DNA of 64,000 bases, from positions 1 to 64,000 of the forward strand of contig CALFXJ010000021.1 of assembly GCA_937958105.1 (NCBI GenBank), given 5' to 3'. Positions 45,669 to 58,486 of the stretch are shown here, one piece after another (position 1 is the first letter of the stretch; every line of letters begins with the position of its first letter). The notes under the pieces were generated by a model. It was given only the letters and a program-made list of their open reading frames with translations. It was not told the DNA's origin and ran no database searches. This DNA is from an uncultured Cellvibrio sp. (GTDB lineage Bacteria > Pseudomonadota > Gammaproteobacteria > Pseudomonadales > Cellvibrionaceae). Position numbers and translations under genes: made by a program.

Positions 45669-46058
45669 TTACACCGGCTTGTGCTGTGTTCCTTCACCGG
45701 GAGTAATGAAAAGCAGCTTGCTTTTGACCTGCGTCTTCGCCGTATGCCATGTCCCCTTTGGCACCACGAGGTACTGCCCCTGCTCCGTCAAATGCACAGC
45801 TGTCTGCCCATCGGACCCTTCAAACAGAAAGGTCACTGTACCGGTCAGCAGAACGACCACCTCGTCACCCTGCGGATGCATCTCCCAGCTGGACCAGTCG
45901 GACTGGAATTCATAAGAGGAGATCAGCTCATGGCCGGCAAAGTTATCGTAGTTCTGGTCGAGGCGGGTATATATTTCGGCATCACATCGTTCAATAACCG
46001 CCTGCTTATCCGGAGTCATTACAACAAATTCACTATCCAGATTTTTGGGAAATTTCAT
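45669..46058 (-). CDS. cupin-domain protein
   Basis: A 129-residue single-cupin protein. The fold is marked by WSSWEMHPQGDEVVVLLTG (motif 1, metal ligands H and E) and QYLVVPKGTWHTA (motif 2, with His). Small cupins may be isomerases, dioxygenases or sensors; nothing here decides. AGAGGA ribosome site 7 bases before ATG 46058. It is upstream of the peroxidase gene on the same strand, but with 346 bases and a separate promoter between. The 370-base gap 46059-46428 upstream contains no recognisable feature. Confidence 0.85.
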   Translation of the reverse strand: MKFPKNLDSEFVVMTPDKQAVIERCDAEIYTRLDQNYDNFAGHELISSYEFQSDWSSWEMHPQGDEVVVLLTGTVTFLFEGSDGQTAVHLTEQGQYLVVPKGTWHTAKTQVKSKLLFITPGEGTQHKPV

Positions 46059-46428
46059 TGTTCGTTCCTCTGTCGAATCTCTGATGATGTTTTAGAAAGG
46101 ACCTGCTACCCATTAAATTATTTTTCATGCTGCAGATCTACCCACCCCAATTACAAACGAAACGCAGTACTCCGCCTCCACCTCCACCAACCCCGAATAC
46201 CGGCATATCCGGCCTGATTGGTTTGTACGATATCCCACAGAACCGTTCTTTTTTTCATTTGCCGGGGTCCGGTAACTGCGCGTTTTTCTTAGCATCTTGC
46301 GACACATCCCAAACTGGTGCCTGCTTCCAGGGAGAGGCTGTAGATTTGTAGATCCAACGTGTTATTCTGCGCCGCCGCTCAAGATCGGTTACATCTTCCA
46401 CCAATCTTTTAGATATCAGAGGACGAAT

Positions 46429-47352
46429 ATGCGTAGTGATAGTGAAAAAGGCACGCAATTGGCGAAAGTCATATCCACCTACGAAATTGAGTTGCTGGAG
46501 GGCTGGCTGCAAGGGGTAACAGCACGACTGACCCAACGCAACAAATCGCTTGAGAACGAGGTCCGGTAACAGGCAACCCAGTTCCTGCCCCTGCTGGTGA
46601 ATACACTCAACACTACAACCTCTATCAATATTGATGAGTCAGCCTGGTCTGCAGTTCGCCATCAGATCAACGAAATTTCCATTGCCCGTGTACGTCAAGG
46701 TTTCACTTCGACAGAAACTGCTTCCTTTATCTTTTCTCTTAAAGAGCCGCTTTTCTCTTTTCTGCGCAAAGAGCTGGGTGACCAGCCGCAGCTGTTGAGC
46801 GAAGAAATCGCCTTGACCAGCTCGCTGTTTGATCGTCTGGGATTGTTATCCATTGACTCCTATCAAAAGAGCCGCGAGCAGGTCATCGCCCGGCAACAGC
46901 AGGAACTGCTGGAACTGTCCACGCCGGTAGTGCAGTTGTGGCAGAACATCATCGCACTGCCGCTGATCGGTACGCTGGACAGCGCCCGAACACAGGTGGT
47001 GATGGAAAACCTGTTGCAGAAAGTTGTCGAGACGGGTGCGGCCATTGCCATCATCGACATTACCGGCGTCCCGACGGTAGATACCCTGGTTGCGCAGCAT
47101 CTGCTGAAGACCATCTCTGCCACACGCCTGATGGGTGCGGACTGTATCATCAACGGCATCCGTCCGCAGATTGCCCAGACCATTGTTCATCAGCTTCGAA
47201 CCCTCCCCGAGATGAACCACGCGTTGCTTGTTGCCCTTACCGGCTACGGTCAGGCACACCACCGTCAGGAAGCCTTGAATGCAGGCTTTAATCAGCACTT
47301 TGCCAAACCTGTAGATTTTGAAAAGCTGGGCCTGCTTGGCCTCTACGTCTGA
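46429..47352 (+). pseudogene. RsbR-type STAS protein fused to a receiver-domain tail, with in-frame stop
   Basis: ATG 46429 (ribosome site CAGAGGA) opens an RsbR-like N-terminus (LEGWLQGVTARLTQRNKSLENEV) that meets TAA at 46567-46569. The same frame continues QATQFLPLLVNTLN and a full stressosome STAS domain (LSTPVVQLWQNIIALPLIGTL ... DITGVPTVDTLVAQHL ... GIRPQIAQTIVH). The stop is a probable CAA-to-TAA change. From 47191 the sequence switches to LRTLPEMNHALLVALTGYG and AGFNQHFAKPVDFEKL, the last third of a two-component receiver domain, not the normal RsbR end. This looks like a deletion joining rsbR to a downstream hybrid kinase gene, followed by a nonsense mutation. Restart at GTG 46597 has no ribosome site. 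Confidence 0.8.
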
Positions 47353-47457
47353 TAACCGGCCGGTCGCTGCGCCGGCTGAACATCCTTTTAATCAGTACTG
47401 AATTTATTCCCACCCTTGCAATCTCTGATAGCAGGTTGTTTGCGCGAGGAGCAGGTC

Positions 47458-47802
47458 ATGGTCGAAGACATCTGGCAACGGGAACTGGGTTTCTGGAAAG
47501 GCACCGCAGAGTATTACGAGCAGTACCTCGCCACGGAGGCCTGCATGATCTTTCCTGAGCCGGTGGGCATCATGCACCGGGAAGACGTTGTCGATTCAAT
47601 CCATTCCGGTTCGCGCTGGAGTAAAGTCACATTCACCGAGCAGCAGCAACTGGAACCCACATCTGACACCAGAGTACTGATCTACGCCGCCACCGCAGAC
47701 CGCGGCGGCCCCCACTCCGCTTACTCTGCACTGTGCAGCTCTACCTACATCAGACGTAACGGCGAATGGCAGCTGATCGCTCATCAGCAGACGCAGGTTT
47801 AA
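47458..47802 (+). CDS. NTF2/SnoaL-like protein (DUF4440 type)
   Basis: A 114-residue protein with the cone-shaped NTF2-like fold pattern: an N-terminal helix (VEDIWQRELGFWKG), YYEQYLATEACMIFPEP, then alternating strands (VTFTEQQQLEPTSDTRVLIYAATADRG) and a final YIRRNGEWQLIAHQQT, which is the usual ending of DUF4440 proteins. ATG 47458 is chosen because GAGGAG stands 7 bases upstream; the frame extends 14 codons further. Substrate unknown. It follows the RsbR remnant and converges on treS. Confidence 0.82.
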   Translation: MVEDIWQRELGFWKGTAEYYEQYLATEACMIFPEPVGIMHREDVVDSIHSGSRWSKVTFTEQQQLEPTSDTRVLIYAATADRGGPHSAYSALCSSTYIRRNGEWQLIAHQQTQV

Positions 47803-47924
47803 AGGTGCTGCTGTTGCGGGAAGTCAGGGATACGCCCGAGGCGGCTGCGGTGATATCGCGCTTCGCTGCGCTGGTGGAGCGAAGAGGGCGCTGATCGCGG
47901 CTCCTCTCCTCCATAAACCAGCCG

Positions 47925-51248
<3,324 letters not shown>

Positions 51249-51421
51249 CTGCAAACCTCGTGTTTTTGATTCACCAGCGAAACAGGAAGTCCGCATTAAT
51301 ACTGCGTTGCCAGACAAAGCGCGTTATCTCGATAGGCCCTTATCATCTGGCGCTCCTTCTGCTTCGATACATCGCCGGGGCTTCGCTGAGCCGCCGGGCA
51401 GTGCTGCCGTAGGGCAGTCAC

Positions 51422-54115
51422 TCAATCAGGGGGCGTTCCACCCAGCCGTTTCCACATGGCCCGGGTGATCCGCTGCTGGTTAGCGTACTCCGCCCAGGGA
51501 TCAGACTTCAGTGCGGCTAACCGCCGACGCAGGTTGCCCACATGCCATTGGGCCGCGCTGCTGAGGTGGGTCAGCTCATCCCGGCTGATGGGCACGGAAA
51601 CCGGCAGGCCCGGCCGGGCACGTACTGAATAGGCAGCCACGGTACTGGCGCCGCGCTGGTTACGCAGGTAGTCCACAAAGATCCGCCCTACCCGGTTCTT
51701 CGGCCCCATGCGCGCCACAAACCGGTCCGGCAGCTGGCGGGCCATAAATTGGGCGATGGCTTTGGCAAATTCCTTTACCGTGGCCCAGTCGTCCCGGCGC
51801 GCCAGAGGGATGATCAGGTGGATACCCTTGCCGCCGCTGGTCTTCAGAAATGTCTCCAGGCCCAGCTCATCCAGCACCGCCAGGGTCAGCCGGGTGGCGT
51901 CAACCATGCTTTTCCAGGGCAAGGCGGGGTCCGGGTCCAGGTCCAGAATGATGCGGTCGGGCTTTTCGATCCTGTCGCTGGTGGAGCCCCAGGTGTGAAA
52001 CTCAATCGCCCCCATCTGCACCGCGCCTATCAGGGCCGCCGGTGTGTCTATCTCCATCAGCCGGGCATGGCCCGGGGCCAGGGCTGGGTCCAGCTGCTTC
52101 ACTGCCGGGATGGCGAGACGCTCGCTGTGTTTCTGAAAGAACTGCTCGCCGCCCAGCCCCGTGGGCAGTCGCAACAGGGAAACCGGGCGGTTATCGAGAT
52201 GAGGCAGGACCCATTCCGCGATGTCTGCATAAAAGCGAGCCAGGTCGACCTTGCGGGTACCGCTTTCAGGATCTATCTCCCGGTCAGGATGAGTGACCTT
52301 GATACCGGCCAGTGATGACTTGGTGCTGTCCTCCACCTGCTCTGTATCCTCTTCAGTGTTTACGGTCTGGCGGCTTTTTACGGTCTTGCGCTCGGCTTTG
52401 GCTTTGCCCGATGCGTCAGTTTTGCCTGCGGGTGCGCCCGGCTGCTCCCGGATGATCTCACTCGCCGGCTTGTCGGTGCGCAAGGCAATGAACGAGGCCT
52501 GCCGCAGACGGTTATCACCGGTCCACTCCGCGAATTCCACCTCACAGACCAGCGTCGGTTCCAACCATTGCACGCCCCGGGACTCGCCGCCGGAGATGCG
52601 GTGGCTCAAGGGTGAATCCGGCCGCTCCAAAGGCCGCAGCTGCCGGTGGATCTCCTTCAGGCTGGTGGCGGTAAAGCCGGTACCCACGCGTCCTGCATAG
52701 GTCAGTTCCGGGTCATTCACTCCGGCATGGACGCCGAGCAGCAGTGCCCCGAAACTGGTGCGGCTGCCCTGGGGCGGGGTGTAACCCACGATGACGAATT
52801 CCTGCCGCAGGCGGCACTTGAGCTTGATCCAGTCCGCGCTGCGGCGGGACACGTAAGGACTGCCGAGGCGTTTGCCGATGATGCCCTCCAGCGAAAGGGC
52901 GCAGGCCGTAGCGAGGATGTCCGTGTGGCCATCCTCAAATGCGGTAGAGAACCGCACCAGCCCCTTGTTGTTGCGCGGCATAACCTTCTCCAGCTCAGCC
53001 CGGCGCTCTTCCACCGGCAGGCGGCGCATGTCGCGCCCGTTGAGAAACGGGGCATCAAATACGTAGTAGACGATGTTGTGACTGCGGCCGATCTCGAAGG
53101 CCCGCTGCAAGGCCTGAAAATCCGGCAGGCCCTGGTCGTTAAGAACAACCACTTCGCCATCCAGCCAGGAATTTTCCAGCCCCAGCGCCTTAACCGCCTC
53201 CACCTGTCGCGGCATGCGCTGAGTCCAGTCGTTGTCGTTGCGGGTAAACAGTCGCACCTCGCCGTCGATAATGCGAGCGAGGATGCGGTAACCATCAAAC
53301 TTCAATTCGTAGAGCCATTTGCCGGTCAGGGGCTCGGTGACCAGTGTCGCCAGCTCCGGTGCAAGATGTTGCGGTAAGGGCTGGTCCGGCTTGATCGGCC
53401 GGATATTGTGGGAGGCACTCGCCCTGGCGGGCTCCGCTGCAGCGGTTCGACGGCTGATGGTTTTGGATGTAGCGGGTTTGTCGGGAAGGCGCGCAGCGCT
53501 GAGCACGCTGTCCGGTTCTTCCTTGACGATGTTGTAATCTGCCGCCCGCCGCGCCGCCTGATCGCGCTCCTTGATCAGCAGCCACTGCTCTTTATCGCCG
53601 CTGGCCCGCATGGTGGTGCGCACCAGATTCCAGTCGCCGCTGAGCTTTTCGCCGACCAGGGTGAATGTGAGTTTGCCGGCTTCATAGGCCGCCTGCGGGT
53701 CGTCATCCAGGGGCCGCCATACGCCCTGATCCCAGACGATGACGTGTCCTGCGCCGTATTGTCCGCTGGGTATGCTGCCTTCAAAGCTGGCGTAGGCCAG
53801 CGGGTGATCTTCGACATGTACCGCGAGGCGTTTGTCCTGGGGATCGAGGCTGGGACCCTTGGGTACTGCCCAGCTTTTCAGCGTACCGTCGAGCTCCAGA
53901 CGAAAGTCATAGTGCAGGCGCCGTGCGGCGTGTTTCTGCACTACAAAACGCAACGCGCTGGCGCGTTTGCTGCGTGATTTTTTTTTCGCTGTGTCTGCCG
54001 ATTTTCCGGTGGCCGTTTTTGCCGTGCGCGCGCCGGTTTCATCCCGTGGTTCTGAAGTGATATCAAAATTGCGTTTGCGATTGTACTCGCTGTCGCTCAT
54101 GGTGGACTTCGCCAT
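51422..54115 (-). CDS. ligD: ATP-dependent DNA ligase D
   Basis: Multifunctional end-joining enzyme that works with Ku. The 897 residues fall into an N-terminal 3'-phosphoesterase domain (about 60-190: LHYDFRLELDG with H68 and D70, VEDHPLAYASFEG), a central ligase domain with the nucleotidyl Lys272 in ELKFDGYRILAR, and a C-terminal polymerase/primase domain (about 610-890: LDLDPDP metal aspartates, KTSGGKGIHL). This is the Pseudomonas order. The linkers are Lys/Ala-rich. ATG 54115, start of a basic N-terminal tail. Ku is encoded 104 bases upstream on the same strand, treS 173 bases downstream. Confidence 0.96.
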   Translation of the reverse strand: MAKSTMSDSEYNRKRNFDITSEPRDETGARTAKTATGKSADTAKKKSRSKRASALRFVVQKHAARRLHYDFRLELDGTLKSWAVPKGPSLDPQDKRLAVHVEDHPLAYASFEGSIPSGQYGAGHVIVWDQGVWRPLDDDPQAAYEAGKLTFTLVGEKLSGDWNLVRTTMRASGDKEQWLLIKERDQAARRAADYNIVKEEPDSVLSAARLPDKPATSKTISRRTAAAEPARASASHNIRPIKPDQPLPQHLAPELATLVTEPLTGKWLYELKFDGYRILARIIDGEVRLFTRNDNDWTQRMPRQVEAVKALGLENSWLDGEVVVLNDQGLPDFQALQRAFEIGRSHNIVYYVFDAPFLNGRDMRRLPVEERRAELEKVMPRNNKGLVRFSTAFEDGHTDILATACALSLEGIIGKRLGSPYVSRRSADWIKLKCRLRQEFVIVGYTPPQGSRTSFGALLLGVHAGVNDPELTYAGRVGTGFTATSLKEIHRQLRPLERPDSPLSHRISGGESRGVQWLEPTLVCEVEFAEWTGDNRLRQASFIALRTDKPASEIIREQPGAPAGKTDASGKAKAERKTVKSRQTVNTEEDTEQVEDSTKSSLAGIKVTHPDREIDPESGTRKVDLARFYADIAEWVLPHLDNRPVSLLRLPTGLGGEQFFQKHSERLAIPAVKQLDPALAPGHARLMEIDTPAALIGAVQMGAIEFHTWGSTSDRIEKPDRIILDLDPDPALPWKSMVDATRLTLAVLDELGLETFLKTSGGKGIHLIIPLARRDDWATVKEFAKAIAQFMARQLPDRFVARMGPKNRVGRIFVDYLRNQRGASTVAAYSVRARPGLPVSVPISRDELTHLSSAAQWHVGNLRRRLAALKSDPWAEYANQQRITRAMWKRLGGTPPD

Positions 54116-54219
54116 AACAGTGGTGTCCCTTTTCTGAAAAGAGTTGTGCAGGACGTGAAGTTTGAGACGCCGGATGCCGCTGCGCTTGCCTGACCCGGAT
54201 GCGATGATTTACAGCTACA

Positions 54220-55236
54220 TCAACTGCCCGCCGTTTTTTTGCGGGTGCTGGTTTTCCGGGTGGACTTGGCCGGCGTTGCGCTGGCGCTTTTCTTGGTCCG
54301 CGATGCGGTTTTTTTGCCGGACGCGGTGGATTCTGTCTTTGATGCTGACTTGCCCGGCGATTTTCGCCGTGACGAGGCCGGTTTTTCTTTTGCCTCCGGT
54401 TCCTGTTTTTCTTTCGCTTGCTTGCCGATGTCGCTGCGGTCCCGCGGCTTGCCGCCCAGACTGCGCTTGAGCAGCTCAGTCAGATCCACAATATCCGCCG
54501 TGCGCCGCTCTTCCTCATCGTCCACACGCTCCACATTTTCGATCTTGCCGGCGCGCGCCTTCTCTTCCACCAGCTGCATGATCTTATCGGTGAAGGTGTC
54601 CTGATATTCTTCCGGCTTCCATTTTGCGGACATGTCATCCACCAGCCGACGCGCCATATCCAGTTCTTTTTTACTCAAATCCACATCGGCGATGGCATCG
54701 CCAAAACCCATGTCGTCCAGATCGCGCACTTCTTCCGGCCACCGCAGCAGAACCATGACCAGCGCAGAAGCCAGCGGCATTACGGCGGCAAGGTGCTGGC
54801 GGGTACGTATGACCACCCGGGCCAGTGCCACCTTGTGGGTCTTGCACAGTGTTTCCCGCAACAACGCGTAAACTTTTTCGCCACGCTTGATAGGACTCAG
54901 ATAATAGGGCGTGTCGATATTGGTTAACGGAATTTCTTCACTGTCTACAAAGGAAAAAATATCAATGGTCTGCGTGGCTTTGGGGTGAGCCGAACGGATT
55001 TCTTCATCGCTCAAAACAACGTAACGGCCTTTCTCATATTGCACACCTTTAACAATATGCTCCTTGGATATCTCCTTACCGGTTACCTTGTTTACCCGCT
55101 TATATCCCACCGGCTCCATGCTGCGTTCATCAAGCCAGTCAAAATCCACACCTTCTGATGAAGTGGCTGATACCACGCCAACAGGTATGTGCACGAGGCC
55201 AAAACTGATGGCACCTTTCCAGATGGAACGTGGCAT
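54220..55236 (-). CDS. ku: Ku protein, non-homologous end joining
   Basis: Binds double-strand DNA ends as a ring-shaped homodimer and recruits LigD. The 338-residue protein has MPRSIWKGAISFGLVHIPV at the N-terminus, KGVQYEKGRYVVLSDEEI, PYYLSPIKRGEKVYALLRETL and the dimer beta-barrel core (Ku_bridge). A C-terminal Lys/Ser/Thr-rich tail of about 70 residues (KSASKT..., SRRKSPGKS) is of the kind that retains Ku on DNA and recruits the ligase. Start ATG 55236, AAGGAGAG upstream. Upstream of ligD on the same strand, the classical pairing. Confidence 0.96.
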   Translation of the reverse strand: MPRSIWKGAISFGLVHIPVGVVSATSSEGVDFDWLDERSMEPVGYKRVNKVTGKEISKEHIVKGVQYEKGRYVVLSDEEIRSAHPKATQTIDIFSFVDSEEIPLTNIDTPYYLSPIKRGEKVYALLRETLCKTHKVALARVVIRTRQHLAAVMPLASALVMVLLRWPEEVRDLDDMGFGDAIADVDLSKKELDMARRLVDDMSAKWKPEEYQDTFTDKIMQLVEEKARAGKIENVERVDDEEERRTADIVDLTELLKRSLGGKPRDRSDIGKQAKEKQEPEAKEKPASSRRKSPGKSASKTESTASGKKTASRTKKSASATPAKSTRKTSTRKKTAGS

Positions 55237-55300
55237 ATCATGCTCTCCTTAATCGGTGAAATTCAATCGTCTTTTCTGTGTCATCCGACGCAGCAAAAAA

Positions 55301-55609
55301 TCACAGCGTAATGCCGTCGCTGTAAACAACCTGACCTGATCGCGTGATGTCAGCAATCTGCTCCAGCATGGCGTCGGTTACCGCCTCCGCTTCGTCTTCA
55401 CAGACGCAGTCGGAGGCAATCACCCACAGTACATTGACCGGCGAACCACGGCGCTTGGACTGGTACTCAATCAAGCCCACAAAGTTTCCTTCCGTTTTCA
55501 TGACGTCGGTCCAGGCGGTGTAATGCGGAAATTCTTTAAAAATAAATTTTCCCTCACTGGTTTGCCTAAGAACTTTGCCAGCGAAAGGAGTTTCGTGACC
55601 CGCCGACAA
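55301..55609 (-). CDS. hypothetical protein, about 102 residues
   Basis: I do not recognise this protein. It has a mixed alpha/beta composition with KGKFIFKEFPHYTAWTDV-like and VNVLWVIASDCVC stretches and no signal or membrane segment. The longest frame starts at a TTG (55609) without a ribosome site; an internal ATG at 55503 would leave 66 residues. It lies 64 bases upstream of ku on the same strand and divergent from the small gene at 55705, so it may be a member of the ku operon. Start uncertain. Confidence 0.5.
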   Translation of the reverse strand: MSAGHETPFAGKVLRQTSEGKFIFKEFPHYTAWTDVMKTEGNFVGLIEYQSKRRGSPVNVLWVIASDCVCEDEAEAVTDAMLEQIADITRSGQVVYSDGITL

Positions 55610-55704
55610 ATGAGGGAGTGGACACGCAAACTCAAGACTGATTGTGGAACAAGTATCAACGCAGAATGTCTCGGTTAGGAAGAATCTTTTGCGAGGGTAC
55701 TACT

Positions 55705-55929
55705 ATGCTCGACAACCATCTTTTCCTTGTCAGTTACATCCTGAACAACCAGCCAAAGACTGCTGAAATCCGTGCGGAATCCAATACGATTTCTGTCAAC
55801 CAGGCGCGGGTATATCTCGAAGCCCTGCATGCGGTAAATTCATCGGATCGAATCTCGGATATTCAGGTTATGGGCATCCACCACAACCGACCACACCAGA
55901 CACCCGGCCATTACCAGCAACAGGAATAA
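55705..55929 (+). CDS. hypothetical protein, 74 residues
   Basis: Start ATG 55705 with GAGGG 8 bases upstream. The sequence MLDNHLFLVSYILNNQPKTAEIRAES ... ARVYLEALH looks like a small soluble alpha/beta protein ending in a His/Gln-rich tail (HHNRPHQTPGHYQQQE). No family recognised. It is divergent from the hypothetical gene upstream of ku and followed by a gap with a REP copy. Confidence 0.55.
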   Translation: MLDNHLFLVSYILNNQPKTAEIRAESNTISVNQARVYLEALHAVNSSDRISDIQVMGIHHNRPHQTPGHYQQQE

Positions 55930-56070
55930 AGTCTGCGATCAAACAACCGTGTTACCCGAAGTCACCAGCGCATTGCTGGCAAAACTAAAAGCGAAACGAC
56001 GCTGCCTGACAATACCCACATCCAACGCAGCCAACTCCACTTGACCGCCCATACTTTTTCGTGTTCTCTC

Positions 56071-56126
56071 GTAAGTCGGATTAGCCAAAGACGTAATCCG
56101 ACTTACCTTCCAATTAATCCGACCTG
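56071..56126. repeat. REP-type palindromic repeat plus half unit
   Basis: GTAAGTCGGATTAGCC, loop, GACGTAATCCGACTTAC at 56071-56106, a copy in which both outer arms have changed together so that the palindrome is preserved. A half unit TTAATCCGACC follows at 56113-56123. These are the only family copies after 21.5 kb. The gap 55930-56240 otherwise holds only the katE terminator. Confidence 0.8.
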
Positions 56127-56186
56127 CTTTCCAAATATTCCACTTACCCCCATACCCATCCCACATTTCACAACCACAACTCAAAG

Positions 56187-56220
56187 AAAAAAACCGGACG
56201 GACCACAAGTCCTATCCGGC
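56187..56220 (-). terminator. Rho-independent terminator of katE
   Basis: On the minus strand, GCCGGA TA GGAC, loop TTGTG, GTCC G TCCGG, then TTTTTTTC. It begins about 20 bases past the katE stop. Confidence 0.85.
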
Positions 56221-56240
56221 TCTCCATCACCCATCCGCCA

Positions 56241-58373
56241 TTAAGCCGGAATCGACTTCACCCGTGGCTCCCGCGCCCATACACGATGATTTGCAATGGC
56301 TGCCGCAAAACCGGTGAAGACATCCTGGGCTGACCTGCCGGTAATTAATCCATCGTCGGCATCCAACGCGAGGCGCGCAGTCAGCTCGCAGGCTGCACCA
56401 CACAACGCGATGGCTTTCAGATGCTTGTATGCCTCCAGCAGGTAATGCACCGCCGTGCCGCTTGCCACCAAGGTCTTAGCAGCATCTTCACCTCCGGGGA
56501 TGAACACGGCATCAAACGCAATGGACGGCATGCCATCCATGGAAGCATCAGGTGTAAACGTCGTACCGTCTGCAGCCTTGACCGGCGCCAGCGACGGCCC
56601 GATCAGTTTGGTGCTCGCTCCTCCGCTGGCCGCTTCCTTCATCGCATAGTCAATGTCGATGCTGTTTACGCCGTCGGCAATCAGGATGGCGATCTTGCGC
56701 GAGATAATATTGCCCGGCAGCAAATTGACCTGGCTTAATGTCGGCGAGACATCCGGCGAGGTAATACGCAACGGCACCGTCGGCCCCTGCGGTGGCTGCA
56801 CACCTATGTTCTCTGCCACGCGAGTGGCCAGTACCAGATCAATGTTCGCGAGAATTTCATTCACCTCACGCTCGCGAATGTACATCCGCTCCACCTTACC
56901 CAGTTCAAAACTGTATGCCGCGATGATGTGCTCCTGCTCGTGCAGACTCATGCTCTTCCAGAACAGGCGGGCTTGGGAAAAAAAATCACCAAAGGATTCG
57001 CTGCGATCACGGATTTTGTGACCCGACACTGTCTCTCGATAAGAATCGAACCCGCCCCCCACCGGCGCTTCCGGTGCTTCCTTGGGCCAGCCTCCGTCAA
57101 TGGAATTGGGTTCGTAACTGGCACGCCCCTTGTTGATCGTCTGGCGATGAAAGGAATCACGCTGGTTGTTGTGGAAGGGACATACCGGACGGTTGATCGG
57201 AATTTCATTAAAATTCGGTCCGCCCAGACGCAGCAGCTGTGTATCGGTATAAGAGAACAGCCGGCCCTGCAGCAGCGGATCGTTAGTGAAGTCGATACCG
57301 GGAACAATGTTGCCGATATGGAAGGCGGCCTGCTCTGTCTCCGCAAAGAAATTATCCGGATTGCGGTTCAACACCATACGACCCACCGGTCGCACCGGCA
57401 CCAGTTCTTCCGGGATGATCTTGGTGGGATCAAGCAGATCAAAGTCGAATTTAAATTCATCTTCTTCCGGCACCACCTGAACACCCAGCTCCCACTGCGG
57501 GTAATCACCTTTCTCGATATCTTCCCACAACATTCGGCGGTGGAAATCCGGATCTTTTCCGGCGAGCTTCTGTGCTTCGTCCCAGACCAGTGAATAGACA
57601 CCAGAGACAGGTTTCCAGTGAAACTTTACAAACACACTCTTACCGGCGGCATTGACAAGACGGAAGGTATGCACACCGAAACCCTCCATCGCCCGGTAGC
57701 TGACCGGGATCGCTCGGTCAGACATGGCCCACATCACCATATGAGCCGACTCAGGTGTTAACGACACAAAGTCCCAGAAGGTGTCGTGGGCCGACTGGCC
57801 AGTGGGAATTTCATTATGAGGCTCGGGTTTGACGGCGTGAACAAAGTCAGGAAACTTGATAGCATCCTGAATAAAGAACACCGGCATGTTATTACCCACC
57901 AGATCGAAGTTACCTTCCTCTGTATAAAATTTTGTAGCAAACCCGCGCACATCGCGCACAGTATCAGCAGAACCGCGCGGGCCCTGAACTGTAGAAAAGC
58001 GGACGAAGACCGGTGTCTTCAGTGATGGGTCGTTAAGAAAGTGCGCCTTGGTCAGGTCCGCCAGAGGCTCATACACCTGGAAATAACCATGGGCTGCAGC
58101 ACCGCGTGCATGAACCACCCGCTCGGGAATACGTTCATGATCAAAATGCGTGATCTTTTCACGCATCAGAAAATCTTCCAGCAGGGACGGACCCCGCTCA
58201 CCGGCTCTTAAAGTATTCTGGTTATTGGCGATCTTGACACCAGTATTGGTTGTCAGGGATTGACCTGTTGCGTCCTCGCGAAAGGTCTCCAGCTGTTCCA
58301 GCTTTTTGTTGGTATTCTCGCGATCTTTAGTTTGCGTGCCCGCCAACTCACTGGCCTTGTCTTTGCCCGCCAT
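56241..58373 (-). CDS. katE: large-subunit catalase (HPII type)
   Basis: Clade 2 monofunctional catalase that decomposes hydrogen peroxide. The 710-residue protein has an extended N-terminus, the distal-heme His88 in RVVHARGAAAHGYF, NNMPVFFIQDAIKFPDFVHA, the proximal-Tyr region RLFSYTDTQLLRLG.NF.EIP, and a C-terminal flavodoxin/DJ-1-like domain (about 560-700: RKIAILIADGVNSI, VFIPGGEDA, CGAACEL) that marks the HPII class. Start ATG 58373 with AGAGGAG upstream. Stationary-phase stress enzyme in E. coli and Pseudomonas; regulation here is not visible. The KGG-domain gene lies 113 bases upstream on the same strand. Confidence 0.96.
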   Translation of the reverse strand: MAGKDKASELAGTQTKDRENTNKKLEQLETFREDATGQSLTTNTGVKIANNQNTLRAGERGPSLLEDFLMREKITHFDHERIPERVVHARGAAAHGYFQVYEPLADLTKAHFLNDPSLKTPVFVRFSTVQGPRGSADTVRDVRGFATKFYTEEGNFDLVGNNMPVFFIQDAIKFPDFVHAVKPEPHNEIPTGQSAHDTFWDFVSLTPESAHMVMWAMSDRAIPVSYRAMEGFGVHTFRLVNAAGKSVFVKFHWKPVSGVYSLVWDEAQKLAGKDPDFHRRMLWEDIEKGDYPQWELGVQVVPEEDEFKFDFDLLDPTKIIPEELVPVRPVGRMVLNRNPDNFFAETEQAAFHIGNIVPGIDFTNDPLLQGRLFSYTDTQLLRLGGPNFNEIPINRPVCPFHNNQRDSFHRQTINKGRASYEPNSIDGGWPKEAPEAPVGGGFDSYRETVSGHKIRDRSESFGDFFSQARLFWKSMSLHEQEHIIAAYSFELGKVERMYIREREVNEILANIDLVLATRVAENIGVQPPQGPTVPLRITSPDVSPTLSQVNLLPGNIISRKIAILIADGVNSIDIDYAMKEAASGGASTKLIGPSLAPVKAADGTTFTPDASMDGMPSIAFDAVFIPGGEDAAKTLVASGTAVHYLLEAYKHLKAIALCGAACELTARLALDADDGLITGRSAQDVFTGFAAAIANHRVWAREPRVKSIPA

Positions 58374-58440
58374 TTATTCGCTCCTCTTTGCAACCAGCAT
58401 CAATTATTGTTAGACAATCTCATCAATATTTTTATAAACA

Positions 58441-58467
58441 ACGACGGAAGCAGGTCGCCTCCGTCGT
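58441..58467 (-). terminator. hairpin between the KGG-domain gene and katE
   Basis: ACGACGGA / TCCGTCGT, 8-bp perfect arms, 11-base loop, 20 bases past the KGG gene stop; on the minus strand it is followed by TTGTTTATAAAAA. A weak terminator or processing hairpin. Confidence 0.5.
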
Positions 58468-58486
58468 AACGGTCCTGACATGCGCA

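Noticed and set aside
46059..46428. Possible insertion-sequence scar before the RsbR remnant
   Set aside because: I looked for terminal inverted repeats, target duplications and transposase motifs and found none.
47810..47920. CTTCGCT / AGCGAAG inverted repeat between the NTF2-like gene and treS
   Set aside because: Only 7 pairs with a long loop and no T-run; not convincing as a terminator.
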